The notes under the pieces: generated by a model | The model's input: only the letters and a program-made list of their open reading frames with translations | Database searches by the model: none | Told to the model about the DNA's origin: nothing | Translations under genes and position numbers: made by a program | Source: Mucilaginibacter sp. | GTDB lineage: Bacteria; Bacteroidota; Bacteroidia; Sphingobacteriales; Sphingobacteriaceae | Length of the DNA: 62,097 bases | NCBI RefSeq assembly: GCF_025362475.1 | Contig: NZ_JANYGH010000011.1 | Location: 1 to 62,097 of the forward strand | Reading direction: 5' to 3' | In this document: in pieces, positions 16,504 through 27,366 of the stretch | Layout of the letters: each line of letters starts with the position of its first letter | How positions within the stretch are numbered: the stretch's first letter is position 1

Positions 16504-18789
16504 CAGCACATAATCATGCGGAGGCTCAACACCCAGCAGATTCTTCACAAAATAATCCCAGCGGCGACGCATCATATAGGGCGAGTACGCACCATAGCCA
16601 TGCGGGCTGTTAGGGAAAACTACCAGGTCATAATCTTTATTAGCTTTCTCTAAGGCTTCAACCACCAGCAGGGTATTGTATGGAGGAACGTTGTTATCCA
16701 TCAACCCGTGGGCAAGTATTAGTTTACCCTTTAAGTTTTTAGCATAGTTTTGATTAGCGTGAGCAGCATAATCAGAGTTGGCTACCAAACCATCATAACG
16801 TTCGCCCCAATCATCCTCGTAGTTGCGGTTATCATGATTGCCGGATTCAGAAATGCCCACCTTAAAAAAGTCAGGATAACGGAACATCGCCGCCGCCGTA
16901 GCAAAGCCACCGCCAGAGTGCCCCCAGATACCTACTTTATTGGTATCAATAGGATATTTCTGCGATAACTGCCTGATGCCGGCTATCTGATCTGGCAAGG
17001 TATTTTCAGACATGTTACCGTAGCTCATATCATGGAAACTTTTTGAACGATGCGGGTTACTGGTGCCTTCAATCTCCACCACAATAAAACCTAATTCGGC
17101 CAATGACTGGTTATCACCTCTTGATGAAACAAACGACCAGCTGCCTACACTGCCACCCTGCGGACCAGGATATATATAATCAATAACCGGGTATTTTTTA
17201 CCGGCGTCCATTTTTGTTGGTGTAAACACCAATCCGTAAACATCGGTTTTGCCATCATGTGCTTTCAGAGTAACCGGGGTAGGCGCGTGCCACCCGGTAG
17301 CAGTAAGCCTTGATACATCTGCTTTTTCCAAAGTAGAGATCAGTTTACCGTTCAGGTCACGTAATACAGTAACCGGGGCAACATCGGGTTTAGAGTAGCT
17401 ATCAACAAAATAACTACCACCCGGCGATAAGGTTACGTTATGGTTGCCATCCTCGGGAGTTAATGCGGCAAAATGTTTACCATCAAAACCAACCTTGCAT
17501 AGCTGGCTAAAATAAGGGTTCTCTTTTTCGCGGCCGTCGGCAATAAAGTAAATTACGCGGTTCTTTTCATCTACCTTTAGCAATTTAGTTACAACCCAGT
17601 CGCCTTTTGTAATTTGGTTTTTAACCTTGCCGGTAAGGGCGTCGTACAGGTAAAGGTGGCCCCAGTTATCGCGTTCGGAGTACCAGATAATCTCGTTTGT
17701 TTTGGCAAGGTATTTCCAGTTGATAGTTCCCTGGCCCGATTCGTATTGTGTTTTAACGGTTTCTTCAAAAACCTCTTTAACTGTACCGGTGGCTGCATCA
17801 CTGATCCTGAATTTCTCATTCTTGTGATCGCGTGAGGTAGATACAAATGCAAGTTTGGAGGCATCCGCGTTCCAGTCCACATCATCAAATGTTCCGCTGC
17901 TGCTGATATCATCGCTCAGGGTAGCCCGGTGCGCATCTGGCGCTACCTGCAATGTAATCACTTTAGGATTATCCACTTCTACAATCACCCTCGTGATCAT
18001 GGCAATTTCATCACCCGGCAAAGGATATTTCCATTGCTTTAAAGTTGGCTTACCCACATTGGTGGTAACCAGGTACATATCGCTCACCTTACGCTGATCC
18101 TGCTTAAAGGTGGCTATCTTCCTGGAATCTGGCGACCAGCGCAGTATCGCTGCATCTGATGATTGCCAGCCGGCATTATCCGTGGCGTAACCAAAATCCT
18201 TAATTCCATCGGCAGTCAGCTGGGTTTGATTGTTAGTTTTAACATCGCGCACCCAAAGGTTATAGTCCTTGATAAAGGCGGCACGGTTTCCATCGGGTGA
18301 TAACACTTCTTCCGTCTTTCCTCTGCGGCCAGCCGGAGCTGCTGCTTTACCAGTATCCATCGCCTGCGTACAAACATCTGTTTTCAAGTCGTACTGCCAG
18401 TGCTTATCTGCGGCAAAAAACAAAAGCGTTTTACCATCTGCCGAAAAGCTAATGGTTTGAAAAGGCAGCATGTTGCCATCGTATTTATTACCAGAAACGG
18501 CAGATAGTACTTCTGCCAGTTTTTGATGGTCAAAGGCTACATCACGTGTTTTTTTAACCGGATCAACCAAAATAAATTCGCTGCCCTGGGCGGTTAAAAC
18601 CCTATACCAGAACTTATCGCCCGGCAACCAGTTAGGGCGAACGTAGGCCCTGTCAACAAGCTGTTCTGTATTATAGTACAGAAAGCTTTCGGCATTTTCG
18701 TAATCCTTAGTGCTTAAAGCGCCACCCTGCTGGGCATGCACGGCCACAGCCATAGCGAACGCCGGAATGGTGAGTAAATATTTATTCAT
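16468..18789 (-). CDS. S9 family peptidase, DPP4-like, 773 aa
   Basis: Secreted serine peptidase cleaving dipeptides (often X-Pro) from peptide N-termini. A signal peptide MNKYLLTIPAFAMAVAVHAQ is followed by an eight-bladed beta-propeller (residues about 50-500; DPP4-N type with SPDSRKIATFKQDQRK) and an alpha/beta-hydrolase domain. The catalytic triad is readable: Ser625 in GHSGGG, Asp698 in LMDNNVPP, His730 in NSPHGYG. The start is placed at the ATG at 18789; a TTG three codons upstream would add MTL before the signal peptide. The 3' end is duplicated 903 bp downstream, beyond the inserted gene. Confidence 0.92.
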   Translation of the reverse strand: MNKYLLTIPAFAMAVAVHAQQGGALSTKDYENAESFLYYNTEQLVDRAYVRPNWLPGDKFWYRVLTAQGSEFILVDPVKKTRDVAFDHQKLAEVLSAVSGNKYDGNMLPFQTISFSADGKTLLFFAADKHWQYDLKTDVCTQAMDTGKAAAPAGRRGKTEEVLSPDGNRAAFIKDYNLWVRDVKTNNQTQLTADGIKDFGYATDNAGWQSSDAAILRWSPDSRKIATFKQDQRKVSDMYLVTTNVGKPTLKQWKYPLPGDEIAMITRVIVEVDNPKVITLQVAPDAHRATLSDDISSSGTFDDVDWNADASKLAFVSTSRDHKNEKFRISDAATGTVKEVFEETVKTQYESGQGTINWKYLAKTNEIIWYSERDNWGHLYLYDALTGKVKNQITKGDWVVTKLLKVDEKNRVIYFIADGREKENPYFSQLCKVGFDGKHFAALTPEDGNHNVTLSPGGSYFVDSYSKPDVAPVTVLRDLNGKLISTLEKADVSRLTATGWHAPTPVTLKAHDGKTDVYGLVFTPTKMDAGKKYPVIDYIYPGPQGGSVGSWSFVSSRGDNQSLAELGFIVVEIEGTSNPHRSKSFHDMSYGNMSENTLPDQIAGIRQLSQKYPIDTNKVGIWGHSGGGFATAAAMFRYPDFFKVGISESGNHDNRNYEDDWGERYDGLVANSDYAAHANQNYAKNLKGKLILAHGLMDNNVPPYNTLLVVEALEKANKDYDLVVFPNSPHGYGAYSPYMMRRRWDYFVKNLLGVEPPHDYVLKTKADPRNKIQ

Positions 18790-18950
18790 GAGTGTCAACT
18801 AATGTTTTAAAACGCAAAGTAATGCTTTTTTATGATTTGAGATTGTTTAAAGATTGTTACAAGAGCGCAATAACAGCGTTCGTGAATAAGAGGTATCAAG
18901 CAATCTTCCTAAGCAGGCCAGCCATAAAAATACGCGTGGGGTTAAACGCA

Positions 18951-18981
18951 AAAAATCCCGGGAGATTATCCCGGGATTTTT
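18951..18981. terminator. Terminator of the pyrG-yidC unit
   Basis: A 13-bp perfect stem (18951-18963 with 18969-18981) has a GATTA loop and flanking A/T runs. It lies 62 bp beyond the yidC stop on the minus strand. Confidence 0.85.
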
Positions 18982-18993
18982 GGTCTAATATTT

Positions 18994-19032
18994 TAAAATC
19001 CTTTGTCCGAAAGTCCTTTGTCTAAAAGTCCA
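18994..19032. repeat. TCCTTTGTC-type short repeat
   Basis: Two and a half copies of a CCTTTGTCnnAAAGT unit lie between the terminator and yidC. A complementary version (AAAGGACTTTGGAACAAGG) appears at 30207-30235 after gatC, marking a short dispersed family. Confidence 0.6.
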
Positions 19033-19042
19033 TTCTACAAAA

Positions 19043-20878
19043 TTACGATTTCTTAGCTTGTTGTTGATTCCTCATCATTTCTTCCATACGGGCCTGGAAA
19101 CCTGATTTCTTCTTTTTGGTGTCCTCTGGTTTCTTTTTATTTTCCTGTATCTGGGCATGTATCTTTTTATCGTCAACCATAAATTTAATCAGGTATTGTT
19201 GTAAAAAGGTAAGCATGTTGGCCAAAAAGTAGTAATAATTTAAGCCTGATGGATAGCTGTTAAGGGTGAAAAGGAATATAAGCGGTGTAATGTACCCTAT
19301 ATATTTCATCTGTCCGGTTGCTCCAGAAATCTGGTTGTTGAAGTAGGTGTAAATCAACGTTGATATCGTCATCAGCAAACACATTAAGCTGATGTGATCA
19401 ACACCACCTACAAGCGCTATAGGAGCAAATTTAATTACCGAATCATAAGTTGACAGGTCATGCATCCATAAAAAACTTTCGCCGCGCAGTTCAAACAAAC
19501 TTGGGAAAAACTTAAAGAATGCGATTACAATAGGCATTTGTATCAGCAATGGTAAACAACCACCCAGGGGATTAACACCCGCTTTTTTATAAAGCTTGAG
19601 GTATTCCTGCTGTAAAAGCGTAGGATTATCTTCGCCCACTTTAGTTTTTATTTCATCCATTTCGGGCTTCAGCACACGCATTTTGGCCATTGAAAGGTAT
19701 GATTTGTAGGTAAGCGGCGATAATACCAACTTAAGCACAATGGTTAAAACTAAAATGATCAGTCCGTAGTTCCAGTTAAACTGTTTCAGGAAGTTAAATA
19801 CAGGCAATACAGCAAACTGGTTGATGTATTTTAATGGCCCCCAACCCAGGTTAACCAATTTGTTAAGATCGGAGCCTTGCTGTTCTAAAGTTTTATAACG
19901 ATTAGGGCCAAAATAAAATACTAACGGAACACTGCCGTCTGATGAACGTACCAGCGTCAAATCGGCTTTCATCTGCTTAACGTCAGTAGTATCGGCAACG
20001 TCAGTTACTACGCCAAAGCTCGATTTACTGATACCGTTTTTAGCAATTAATGCATTGGAGAAAAAGTGTTGCTTAAAAGCAACCCAGGTCATCTTTTTAT
20101 CACTTACTTCTTTTGAATCGTCTTTATTTTCATTAAGCCAATCAACAGTATTTTCGGTATTGTAGTAATACACTGTCGAATACTGGCGCTCCTGCTTCAT
20201 ATCCTTTTCCTGTTTGTGCAGGCTGGCTGCCCAGTTAAGGTTAAGGCTGCTGCTATTGGCTATAACACCATCAAGTCCGGTAGGTTTAATAGTCAGGCCT
20301 AATTTAAAGCCAGTACCTTTTAAACTGTATATATAATCAATATACTGTGTTGGGCTATAGCTTAAACGCAGGGTAATTGATGCCGAATCTTTTTCGGCAA
20401 CTTTTAAATCAGCTGCGCTGGGGTTGAAATAGTATTCGTCGGTATTTATTTTTTTATCCCCAACATTAAAGTTCAAACCAAAATGATCTTTATCACCACT
20501 GAAAAGTACGAGTGGCTTTTTATCAAAGGTTTTATAGTTCTTTAATTCAACCGAAGCTACTTTACCACCTTTTGTGCTCAGTTTAACTAATAATTCCTGG
20601 TTTTCAATAGTGATCAGTTTCTCGCTGCCCACTGATGCTGCTCCGAAAGGGCTTTTTAACGTGGCAGAATCCGCAACAGTTTTAACAGCAGCTTTTGCTG
20701 TATCAAATTTCGCGGTTACGGGGGTATTTACCTTACCCAGTAACCCCTTTTTTAAAGAATCCTGATGTTGAAAAAGGGCATCTTTTTTCAATTGGGCTTC
20801 ACTCGGCTTTAAAAAATAAACAGAGCCGGCTATGATAGCCATAATCAGGAATAATCCTGTGAAAGTATTTTTATCCAT
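19043..20878 (-). CDS. yidC: Membrane protein insertase YidC, 611 aa
   Basis: Inserts and folds inner-membrane proteins, alone or with SecYEG. The N-terminal membrane helix (TFTGLFLIMAIIAGSVYFL) is followed by a large periplasmic beta domain (about 60-350), then the conserved core of five helices, with YGLIILVLTIVLKLVLSPLTYKSYLSMAKMR and NPLGGCLPLLIQMPIVIAFFKFFP. The C-terminal tail is strongly basic (KKKPEDTKKKKSGFQARMEEMMRNQQQAKKS), as in ribosome-binding YidC variants. It is 21 bp downstream of pyrG on the same strand, so the two are probably co-transcribed. Length is normal for Bacteroidota. Confidence 0.96.
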   Translation of the reverse strand: MDKNTFTGLFLIMAIIAGSVYFLKPSEAQLKKDALFQHQDSLKKGLLGKVNTPVTAKFDTAKAAVKTVADSATLKSPFGAASVGSEKLITIENQELLVKLSTKGGKVASVELKNYKTFDKKPLVLFSGDKDHFGLNFNVGDKKINTDEYYFNPSAADLKVAEKDSASITLRLSYSPTQYIDYIYSLKGTGFKLGLTIKPTGLDGVIANSSSLNLNWAASLHKQEKDMKQERQYSTVYYYNTENTVDWLNENKDDSKEVSDKKMTWVAFKQHFFSNALIAKNGISKSSFGVVTDVADTTDVKQMKADLTLVRSSDGSVPLVFYFGPNRYKTLEQQGSDLNKLVNLGWGPLKYINQFAVLPVFNFLKQFNWNYGLIILVLTIVLKLVLSPLTYKSYLSMAKMRVLKPEMDEIKTKVGEDNPTLLQQEYLKLYKKAGVNPLGGCLPLLIQMPIVIAFFKFFPSLFELRGESFLWMHDLSTYDSVIKFAPIALVGGVDHISLMCLLMTISTLIYTYFNNQISGATGQMKYIGYITPLIFLFTLNSYPSGLNYYYFLANMLTFLQQYLIKFMVDDKKIHAQIQENKKKPEDTKKKKSGFQARMEEMMRNQQQAKKS

Positions 20879-20899
20879 TATATTGTATCGTACAATTAC

Positions 20900-22675
<1,776 letters not shown>

Positions 22676-22709
22676 TTACAAATAGTCAACAAACAAAAAT
22701 GACAAAAAC

Positions 22710-24242
22710 CTACACGTTTTCCTTTTGTCGGCTGTACTTTGCAATTTTACGGTGAAGCTCATTTGGGTTAAAGGGTTTACTCACATAATCATTCATCCCA
22801 ACAGTAAATGCCATATCCTGAATATCAAGCATGGCTGATGCTGTGAGCGCTATAATTGGCAAATCCCTGTATTTTTCGCCGGGAAGCTCGCGTATGGCCG
22901 TTGTAGTTTGGTAGCCATCCATCTCTGGCATTTGAAGATCCATCAAAACCATACCGTAATCATGGGTTTGCACCAGCATTAAAGCTATTTCGCCATTTTC
23001 GGCAACATCACATTCAACGTCCCATTGTTTCATAAAATGTTTAGCCAGTATTACGTTTATCTGGTTGTCTTCGGCAATAAGCAATTTGGTGCCCTTAAGG
23101 CTCTTTAAACTGTAAAACTCGTCGCTATCCGAAGTGCTGCTCAATTGTTTTTTACTATTTTTAAACACCAGACTGAACTTAAAAACAGATCCCTTACCAA
23201 ATTCGCTAATAACTGTAATTTCGCTGCCCAACAATTGCAAAAGGCGCTTTGTAATAGTAAGCCCCAGCCCGGTACCTCCATATTTGCGGGTAGTATCAGT
23301 ACTTGCCTGGCTAAAACTTTCAAAAATATGCTCAATCTTATCGGGCATAATACCTATCCCGGTATCGGTTATTTCAAAATCAATGGTTGAATTATCCTCG
23401 TCGCGGCAAGCCAAAGTTGCGGTAACAGTTACCTTTCCCTGGTGTGTAAATTTAACAGCATTACTTATCAGGTTAGTTAATATCTGCCCCAAACGCACCG
23501 GATCGCCAATAATTGCATTGGGCAGGTCCTGATCCATCATCAATTTTATCGGGATATTTTTTTCGCTGGCCTTTTGAAGCAAGGCCAGCCTGATATTTTT
23601 TGTAAGATCGGTAATGCTGAAATCAACTTGTTCAAACTCCACCTTACCTGCCTCTATTTTACTAAAATCCAGGATATCATTAATGAGTACCAGCAGGTTT
23701 TCTGCCGAAAATTTAAGGAAACCTAAAAATTCCCTTTGCTCGGGTTTCGGGTCCTGGTGAATAAGCAAATGAGTAAAGCCAATCACCGCGTTCATCGGTG
23801 TGCGTATCTCATGGCTCATGATAGATAAAAATTGCGCTTTGGCCATGGCAGCCTTCTCAGCAAATTCTTTGGAAGTTATGAGGGCAACCTCCAGTTCCTT
23901 GGCTTTTGTTATCCGCTCCTGCAAAAAGCTTATAATATGAATAAGATCATCGTCAGAATCGGAAAGTTTCAGTTCAACATCCGGGTTGAGCGCTTTAATA
24001 GCCTCTTTTAATTGCGAAATAGATCGCTGTTTGATCTCATTTTGCTCCTTCAGGTTATCGGTGACCGAAAGGTATTCGCGTTCGCTGATATTGAACGCGT
24101 GATCGGCCAGTTTTATTGATTTATCAAAGTTGTTAAAACTCGTATTTATGGCATTCAAAAACTGTACAACAGCATCATCCTCCGGGTATTGTGCAGGAAG
24201 CAGTTTTTTGATTTGTTTATTTAGCAGTTGGTGATAATCCAT
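22710..24242 (-). CDS. Hybrid histidine kinase with receiver domain, 510 aa
   Basis: Cytoplasmic sensor kinase: no membrane segment. The N-terminal 130 residues are helical and coiled-coil-like. The HisKA helix follows with phospho-acceptor His144 in MSHEIRTPMNAVIGF, then an HATPase domain (N-box NLISNAVKFTHQG, DTGIGI, GGTGLGLTI). The C-terminal receiver (about 385-505) has phospho-acceptor Asp435 in MVLMDLQMPEMDGY and acidic EDN at 401-403. There is no own Hpt domain, so phosphate must pass to a separate Hpt protein. It sits 2 bp downstream of a FIST-domain gene, which is presumably its input partner. Confidence 0.92.
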   Translation of the reverse strand: MDYHQLLNKQIKKLLPAQYPEDDAVVQFLNAINTSFNNFDKSIKLADHAFNISEREYLSVTDNLKEQNEIKQRSISQLKEAIKALNPDVELKLSDSDDDLIHIISFLQERITKAKELEVALITSKEFAEKAAMAKAQFLSIMSHEIRTPMNAVIGFTHLLIHQDPKPEQREFLGFLKFSAENLLVLINDILDFSKIEAGKVEFEQVDFSITDLTKNIRLALLQKASEKNIPIKLMMDQDLPNAIIGDPVRLGQILTNLISNAVKFTHQGKVTVTATLACRDEDNSTIDFEITDTGIGIMPDKIEHIFESFSQASTDTTRKYGGTGLGLTITKRLLQLLGSEITVISEFGKGSVFKFSLVFKNSKKQLSSTSDSDEFYSLKSLKGTKLLIAEDNQINVILAKHFMKQWDVECDVAENGEIALMLVQTHDYGMVLMDLQMPEMDGYQTTTAIRELPGEKYRDLPIIALTASAMLDIQDMAFTVGMNDYVSKPFNPNELHRKIAKYSRQKENV

Positions 24243-24244
24243 AA

Positions 24245-25381
24245 CTATTTCTCTGTAAAGGTAGTAATGGTCATGGTTTGGTTATGTAGCTCGCAGTTTG
24301 AACCTTTGTTCAAAGGCGAAAGCTCCCCATAGGAGTAAAAGCCGGCAATAATGGTATTGTCTCCAAATATATCTTTGGCTGCTGTCAGTTCTTCTTCGGT
24401 ACGTTCATTGAGCACCAGTTTGCGCCCCACGCAGCTTACCATGATAGCAAGTTCGGTTTCGGTCGAACTATCAATAGCGTCTGTTGCCGCTGCCGATGAC
24501 GCGTTGATTAATTTTGTAAAATTGGCTTTCATAAGGCGCACCTTGCTGCCTTCGGGTAAGTTACCGGCAAAAGTCATTGATTTTTCATCATCGTTAACAC
24601 TCAAAATGGTACGCACCAGCTTTTTATCCGAACCATTAATACTTAACGATAAGGGAAATAACAATGCCGAACCGGGAAGTTCTTTAGCATACTCGCCTAA
24701 ATATTCCTTATATAAATCAAGGGCATTTTTGTGATCAATCTCAAACAACACATTTTTATCAGATTTAGTAATCGTGCGCTGCGGGCCAAATTCTTCCCAA
24801 CCACCATTTGAGCCGTGATTAACCAACAAACTATCACCGTAAAAACCAACTGCTATAACGTTGCCCTGCGCAGGCACCTCGTTTAATCCAGTATAGGTAC
24901 TGGCAAACCTGGCTGCATCGCCGGCAAGCCCACCAGTAACAGGCACCTTACCCGGATTGTCATCATTAAAACCTACAACCAGTTCACTGCCGTTAATATA
25001 AGTGCCATCAGATATAATGAAAACGCAATTCAGATGCTCTTTATCAAGCTGCGACATAAGGTACTTGCCTGTTTCATAGCTATTGGCATGTTTACTTATA
25101 TGTGTAGCGGTTGCAACTACAGCAGATTTTTCAAATTCAATGACTGTTGCAACTATACTATCGTCATACACTTCGCTGCCCATGATCTCGCCTGAGGTTG
25201 ATGAGAAAACAATGTTGGCTATTGGGTAATTTATTTTGAGATAATTATGAATTTCTGGTACTATAATTAACTGGGGAGCACCAAAAACAAATACCAACTG
25301 GCTCTTTTCGGCATTAAAACCGGGAGCTGCAAAATAGCTGGTCCAGCCATTGCTTGTAAAATGAAGCTGACTTATGCGCAT
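24245..25381 (-). CDS. FIST-domain sensory protein, 378 aa
   Basis: FIST proteins are predicted ligand-binding (amino-acid-like) input modules paired with histidine kinases or cyclases. The FIST_N part shows SQLVFVFGAPQLI, NIVFSSTSGEIMG, VVATATHISKHANSYETG and LNCVFIISDGTYINGSELVVGFND. FIST_C is recognised by CVGRKLVLNERTEEELTAAKDIFGD and GFYSYGELSPLNKGSNCELHNQTMTITTF at the end. There is no signal peptide or membrane helix, so it senses a cytoplasmic cue. It leads the operon and the kinase follows after 2 bp. The 350 bp upstream hold no other gene, suggesting an independently regulated two-gene unit. Confidence 0.88.
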   Translation of the reverse strand: MRISQLHFTSNGWTSYFAAPGFNAEKSQLVFVFGAPQLIIVPEIHNYLKINYPIANIVFSSTSGEIMGSEVYDDSIVATVIEFEKSAVVATATHISKHANSYETGKYLMSQLDKEHLNCVFIISDGTYINGSELVVGFNDDNPGKVPVTGGLAGDAARFASTYTGLNEVPAQGNVIAVGFYGDSLLVNHGSNGGWEEFGPQRTITKSDKNVLFEIDHKNALDLYKEYLGEYAKELPGSALLFPLSLSINGSDKKLVRTILSVNDDEKSMTFAGNLPEGSKVRLMKANFTKLINASSAAATDAIDSSTETELAIMVSCVGRKLVLNERTEEELTAAKDIFGDNTIIAGFYSYGELSPLNKGSNCELHNQTMTITTFTEK

Positions 25382-25731
25382 AACTATAACAGTTTATTAT
25401 TTAAGGCTAGGTGAATGTAATAAATTAAAAAGCAATTAATTTACCGCAAAGCAAATAAATTACACGTTTGTTGTTAGTGTAAAATTCTTTAATTATTGAT
25501 AGGTATTTTTATTGTAATAGTTTAAACAGAGCACTTTACCTGTTTTAATAAATCAATAATTATCAAAAATTATCTATTAACTTTATTACGAAATTTATTT
25601 AATAAGGTTTAATTTTTATGCTTTTTGCAAATTAGCATAACCCGGCATATGAAAAAACTATTTCAAGCCCCGGCTTATTTAGCCAGAATTAAGCAGAAAT
25701 TAACGACCAAAAGTTTATGGGGATGTTAATT
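25382..25731. other. Gene-free stretch, 350 bp
   Basis: Very AT-rich DNA between the FIST operon start and the 3' end of kdsB (all genes leftward). I see no gene, no palindromic repeat and no clear promoter. It presumably contains the promoter of the FIST-kinase operon. Confidence 0.5.
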
Positions 25732-26466
25732 TTATAAATGCAGCGGGAGTTTTTCCAAATCAGCAGGCACATCTACCGAATGTGTTTCCAGTTCGGTTTC
25801 GGCCACTTTAATACGGTATCCGTTCTCAATCCAGCGCAGCTGTTCCAGGCTTTCGGCTTTTTCCAGGCCAGATACAGGGAGTTTAGTGATCTGCTGCAGC
25901 ACATCTGCGCGATAGCCGTAAATGCCAATATGTTTAAAATAAGTGTGGCATTTTAGCCAGTTATTAGGCTCACAGGCACGAATATGAGGTAACGTGGCCC
26001 GTGAAAAATATATTGCTTCGGATAATTTATTGATGATTACTTTGGGCGAGTTGTAGTTAAAGAGTTCTTCGTTTGTAACGATCTTTTTTATCAGCGTGGC
26101 TATCTGTGTATCGGCATCCGCAAAACAAGCAGCCAGTTTGGCAATTTGCTCGGGGTTGATATAAGGTTCATCACCCTGGATATTAATGATCACATCATAT
26201 TCGGGATGCAGGCGGGCTACTTCGGCGCAACGGTCGGTTCCGCTCTGGTGATCATCAGCCGTCATTACAGCCACACCGCCAAAGGCCTGCACATGATCAA
26301 ATATCCGGTCATCATCTGTTGCAACGATAGCCTCGGCCACGTCATCACATTTTTTAACCTGCTCATATACCCGCCGAATCATGCTTTTACCGGCGATATC
26401 AACCAATGGCTTACCCGGGAAACGGGAAGATGCATAACGGGCGGGAATGATACCTAATATTTTCAT
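25732..26466 (-). CDS. kdsB: 3-deoxy-manno-octulosonate cytidylyltransferase, 244 aa
   Basis: Activates Kdo by transfer of CMP from CTP, giving CMP-Kdo for the lipid A-Kdo core of lipopolysaccharide. The N-terminus MKILGIIPARYASSRFPGKPL is the family's CTP-binding signature. EAIVATDDDRIFDHV, the metal-binding VIINIQGDEPYINPEQI and the C-terminal GLEKAESLEQLRWIENGYRI are all typical. Length (about 240-255) and start are normal. No other Kdo genes are next to it, but the heptose genes at 50-53 kb belong to the same LPS-core pathway. It needs CTP made by PyrG. Confidence 0.96.
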   Translation of the reverse strand: MKILGIIPARYASSRFPGKPLVDIAGKSMIRRVYEQVKKCDDVAEAIVATDDDRIFDHVQAFGGVAVMTADDHQSGTDRCAEVARLHPEYDVIINIQGDEPYINPEQIAKLAACFADADTQIATLIKKIVTNEELFNYNSPKVIINKLSEAIYFSRATLPHIRACEPNNWLKCHTYFKHIGIYGYRADVLQQITKLPVSGLEKAESLEQLRWIENGYRIKVAETELETHSVDVPADLEKLPLHL

Positions 26467-26502
26467 TTTTAGTGGCAGCTATTTAAGTTGTAATTGACGG
26501 AT

Positions 26503-26510
26503 CAAAGATA
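26503..26510 (-). promoter_or_regulatory. Putative -7 element for kdsB
   Basis: It reads TATCTTTG on the minus strand, a full match to TAnnTTTG, 37 bp before the ATG. The -33 region is weak. Confidence 0.35.
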
Positions 26511-26574
26511 ATTAGTTTACACTTTATTATATTATCCATAACACACAACAGACAACCCGTACCCCGAATCCATG

Positions 26575-27189
26575 TTAAAACAAACCATTAATCTCGCGCT
26601 CAATCAATTGCACAATAGTAGCCATGTCTTCTGTATTATTAGCAAAGTCAAGGTTATCCTTATCAAGGATGAGTAGTTTACCCAGCTTATAGTTTTTTAT
26701 CCATTTTTCGTACTTCTCGTTCAGTTTAGATAAGTAATCTAAACGAATACCGCTTTCATACTCCCGTCCCCGGCGCTGAATATTGCTTACCAGCGTGGGT
26801 ACTGATGCTTTGAGGTAAACCAGCAAATCGGGCGGTTTAATAAACTCGGTTATGTTATCAAATATGGATTCGTAGTTTTCGTAATCGCGGGTGGTCATTA
26901 ACCCCATATCATGCAGGTTTTCTGCAAAAATATAGGCATCCTCATAAATGGTGCGATCCTGCAAAATATTACGCCCGCTTTTTTGAATATCGATGATCTG
27001 GCGGTAACGGCTGTTCAGGAAATAGATCTGCAGGTTAAAGCTCCAGCGTTTCATATCGCTATAAAAATCTTCCAGGTAAGGATTATTATCTACGGCTTCA
27101 AAAAGTGGTTCCCAACCATAATTATGGGCCAGCATTTCAGTTAAGGTGGTTTTACCGGCGCCTATATTTCCTACAATAGCTATGTGCAT
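26575..27189 (-). CDS. Deoxynucleoside kinase, 204 aa
   Basis: Phosphorylates deoxyribonucleosides with ATP in the salvage of DNA precursors (dNK/dCK/dGK family). The P-loop GNIGAGKTTLTEML (7-20) starts the protein. RNILQDRTIYEDA carries the conserved DR-S/T motif for phosphate transfer, and PPDLLVYLKASVPTLVSNIQRRGREYESGI matches the LID Arg-rich segment. Substrate specificity cannot be read. It is a single gene with an ATG at 27189 and about 110 bp to kdsB. Confidence 0.9.
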   Translation of the reverse strand: MHIAIVGNIGAGKTTLTEMLAHNYGWEPLFEAVDNNPYLEDFYSDMKRWSFNLQIYFLNSRYRQIIDIQKSGRNILQDRTIYEDAYIFAENLHDMGLMTTRDYENYESIFDNITEFIKPPDLLVYLKASVPTLVSNIQRRGREYESGIRLDYLSKLNEKYEKWIKNYKLGKLLILDKDNLDFANNTEDMATIVQLIEREINGLF

Positions 27190-27207
27190 GCTTATTTTAT
27201 TTGTTTT

Positions 27208-27362
27208 GTCTGAACCGTAATTTGTCGAATTTACAGAATTACTTGAATTTTTAAAGGTCCGAAACTTTATTATTTCAACTTTTAAATGTTAAAAAAAGCC
27301 CTGAAAGGGCTCCTGTTATAAATTCCGAAAATTCTTTAATTCTTTTAATTCGGGTTCAAACG
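27208..27362. repeat. Intergenic inverted repeat enclosing a terminator
   Basis: The outer arms CTGAACCGTAATTTGTCGAA and (complementary) TTAATTCGGGTTCAAACG enclose AATTC-rich inner arms and the trpS terminator. It resembles the repeat at 11881-11976 in its outer ends. Confidence 0.65.
27291..27311 (-). terminator. Intrinsic terminator of trpS
   Basis: On the minus strand, the stem AGCCCT-TTC-AGGGCT is followed directly by a run of T. It lies 56 bp beyond the trpS stop. Confidence 0.85.
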
Positions 27363-27366
27363 TTTT

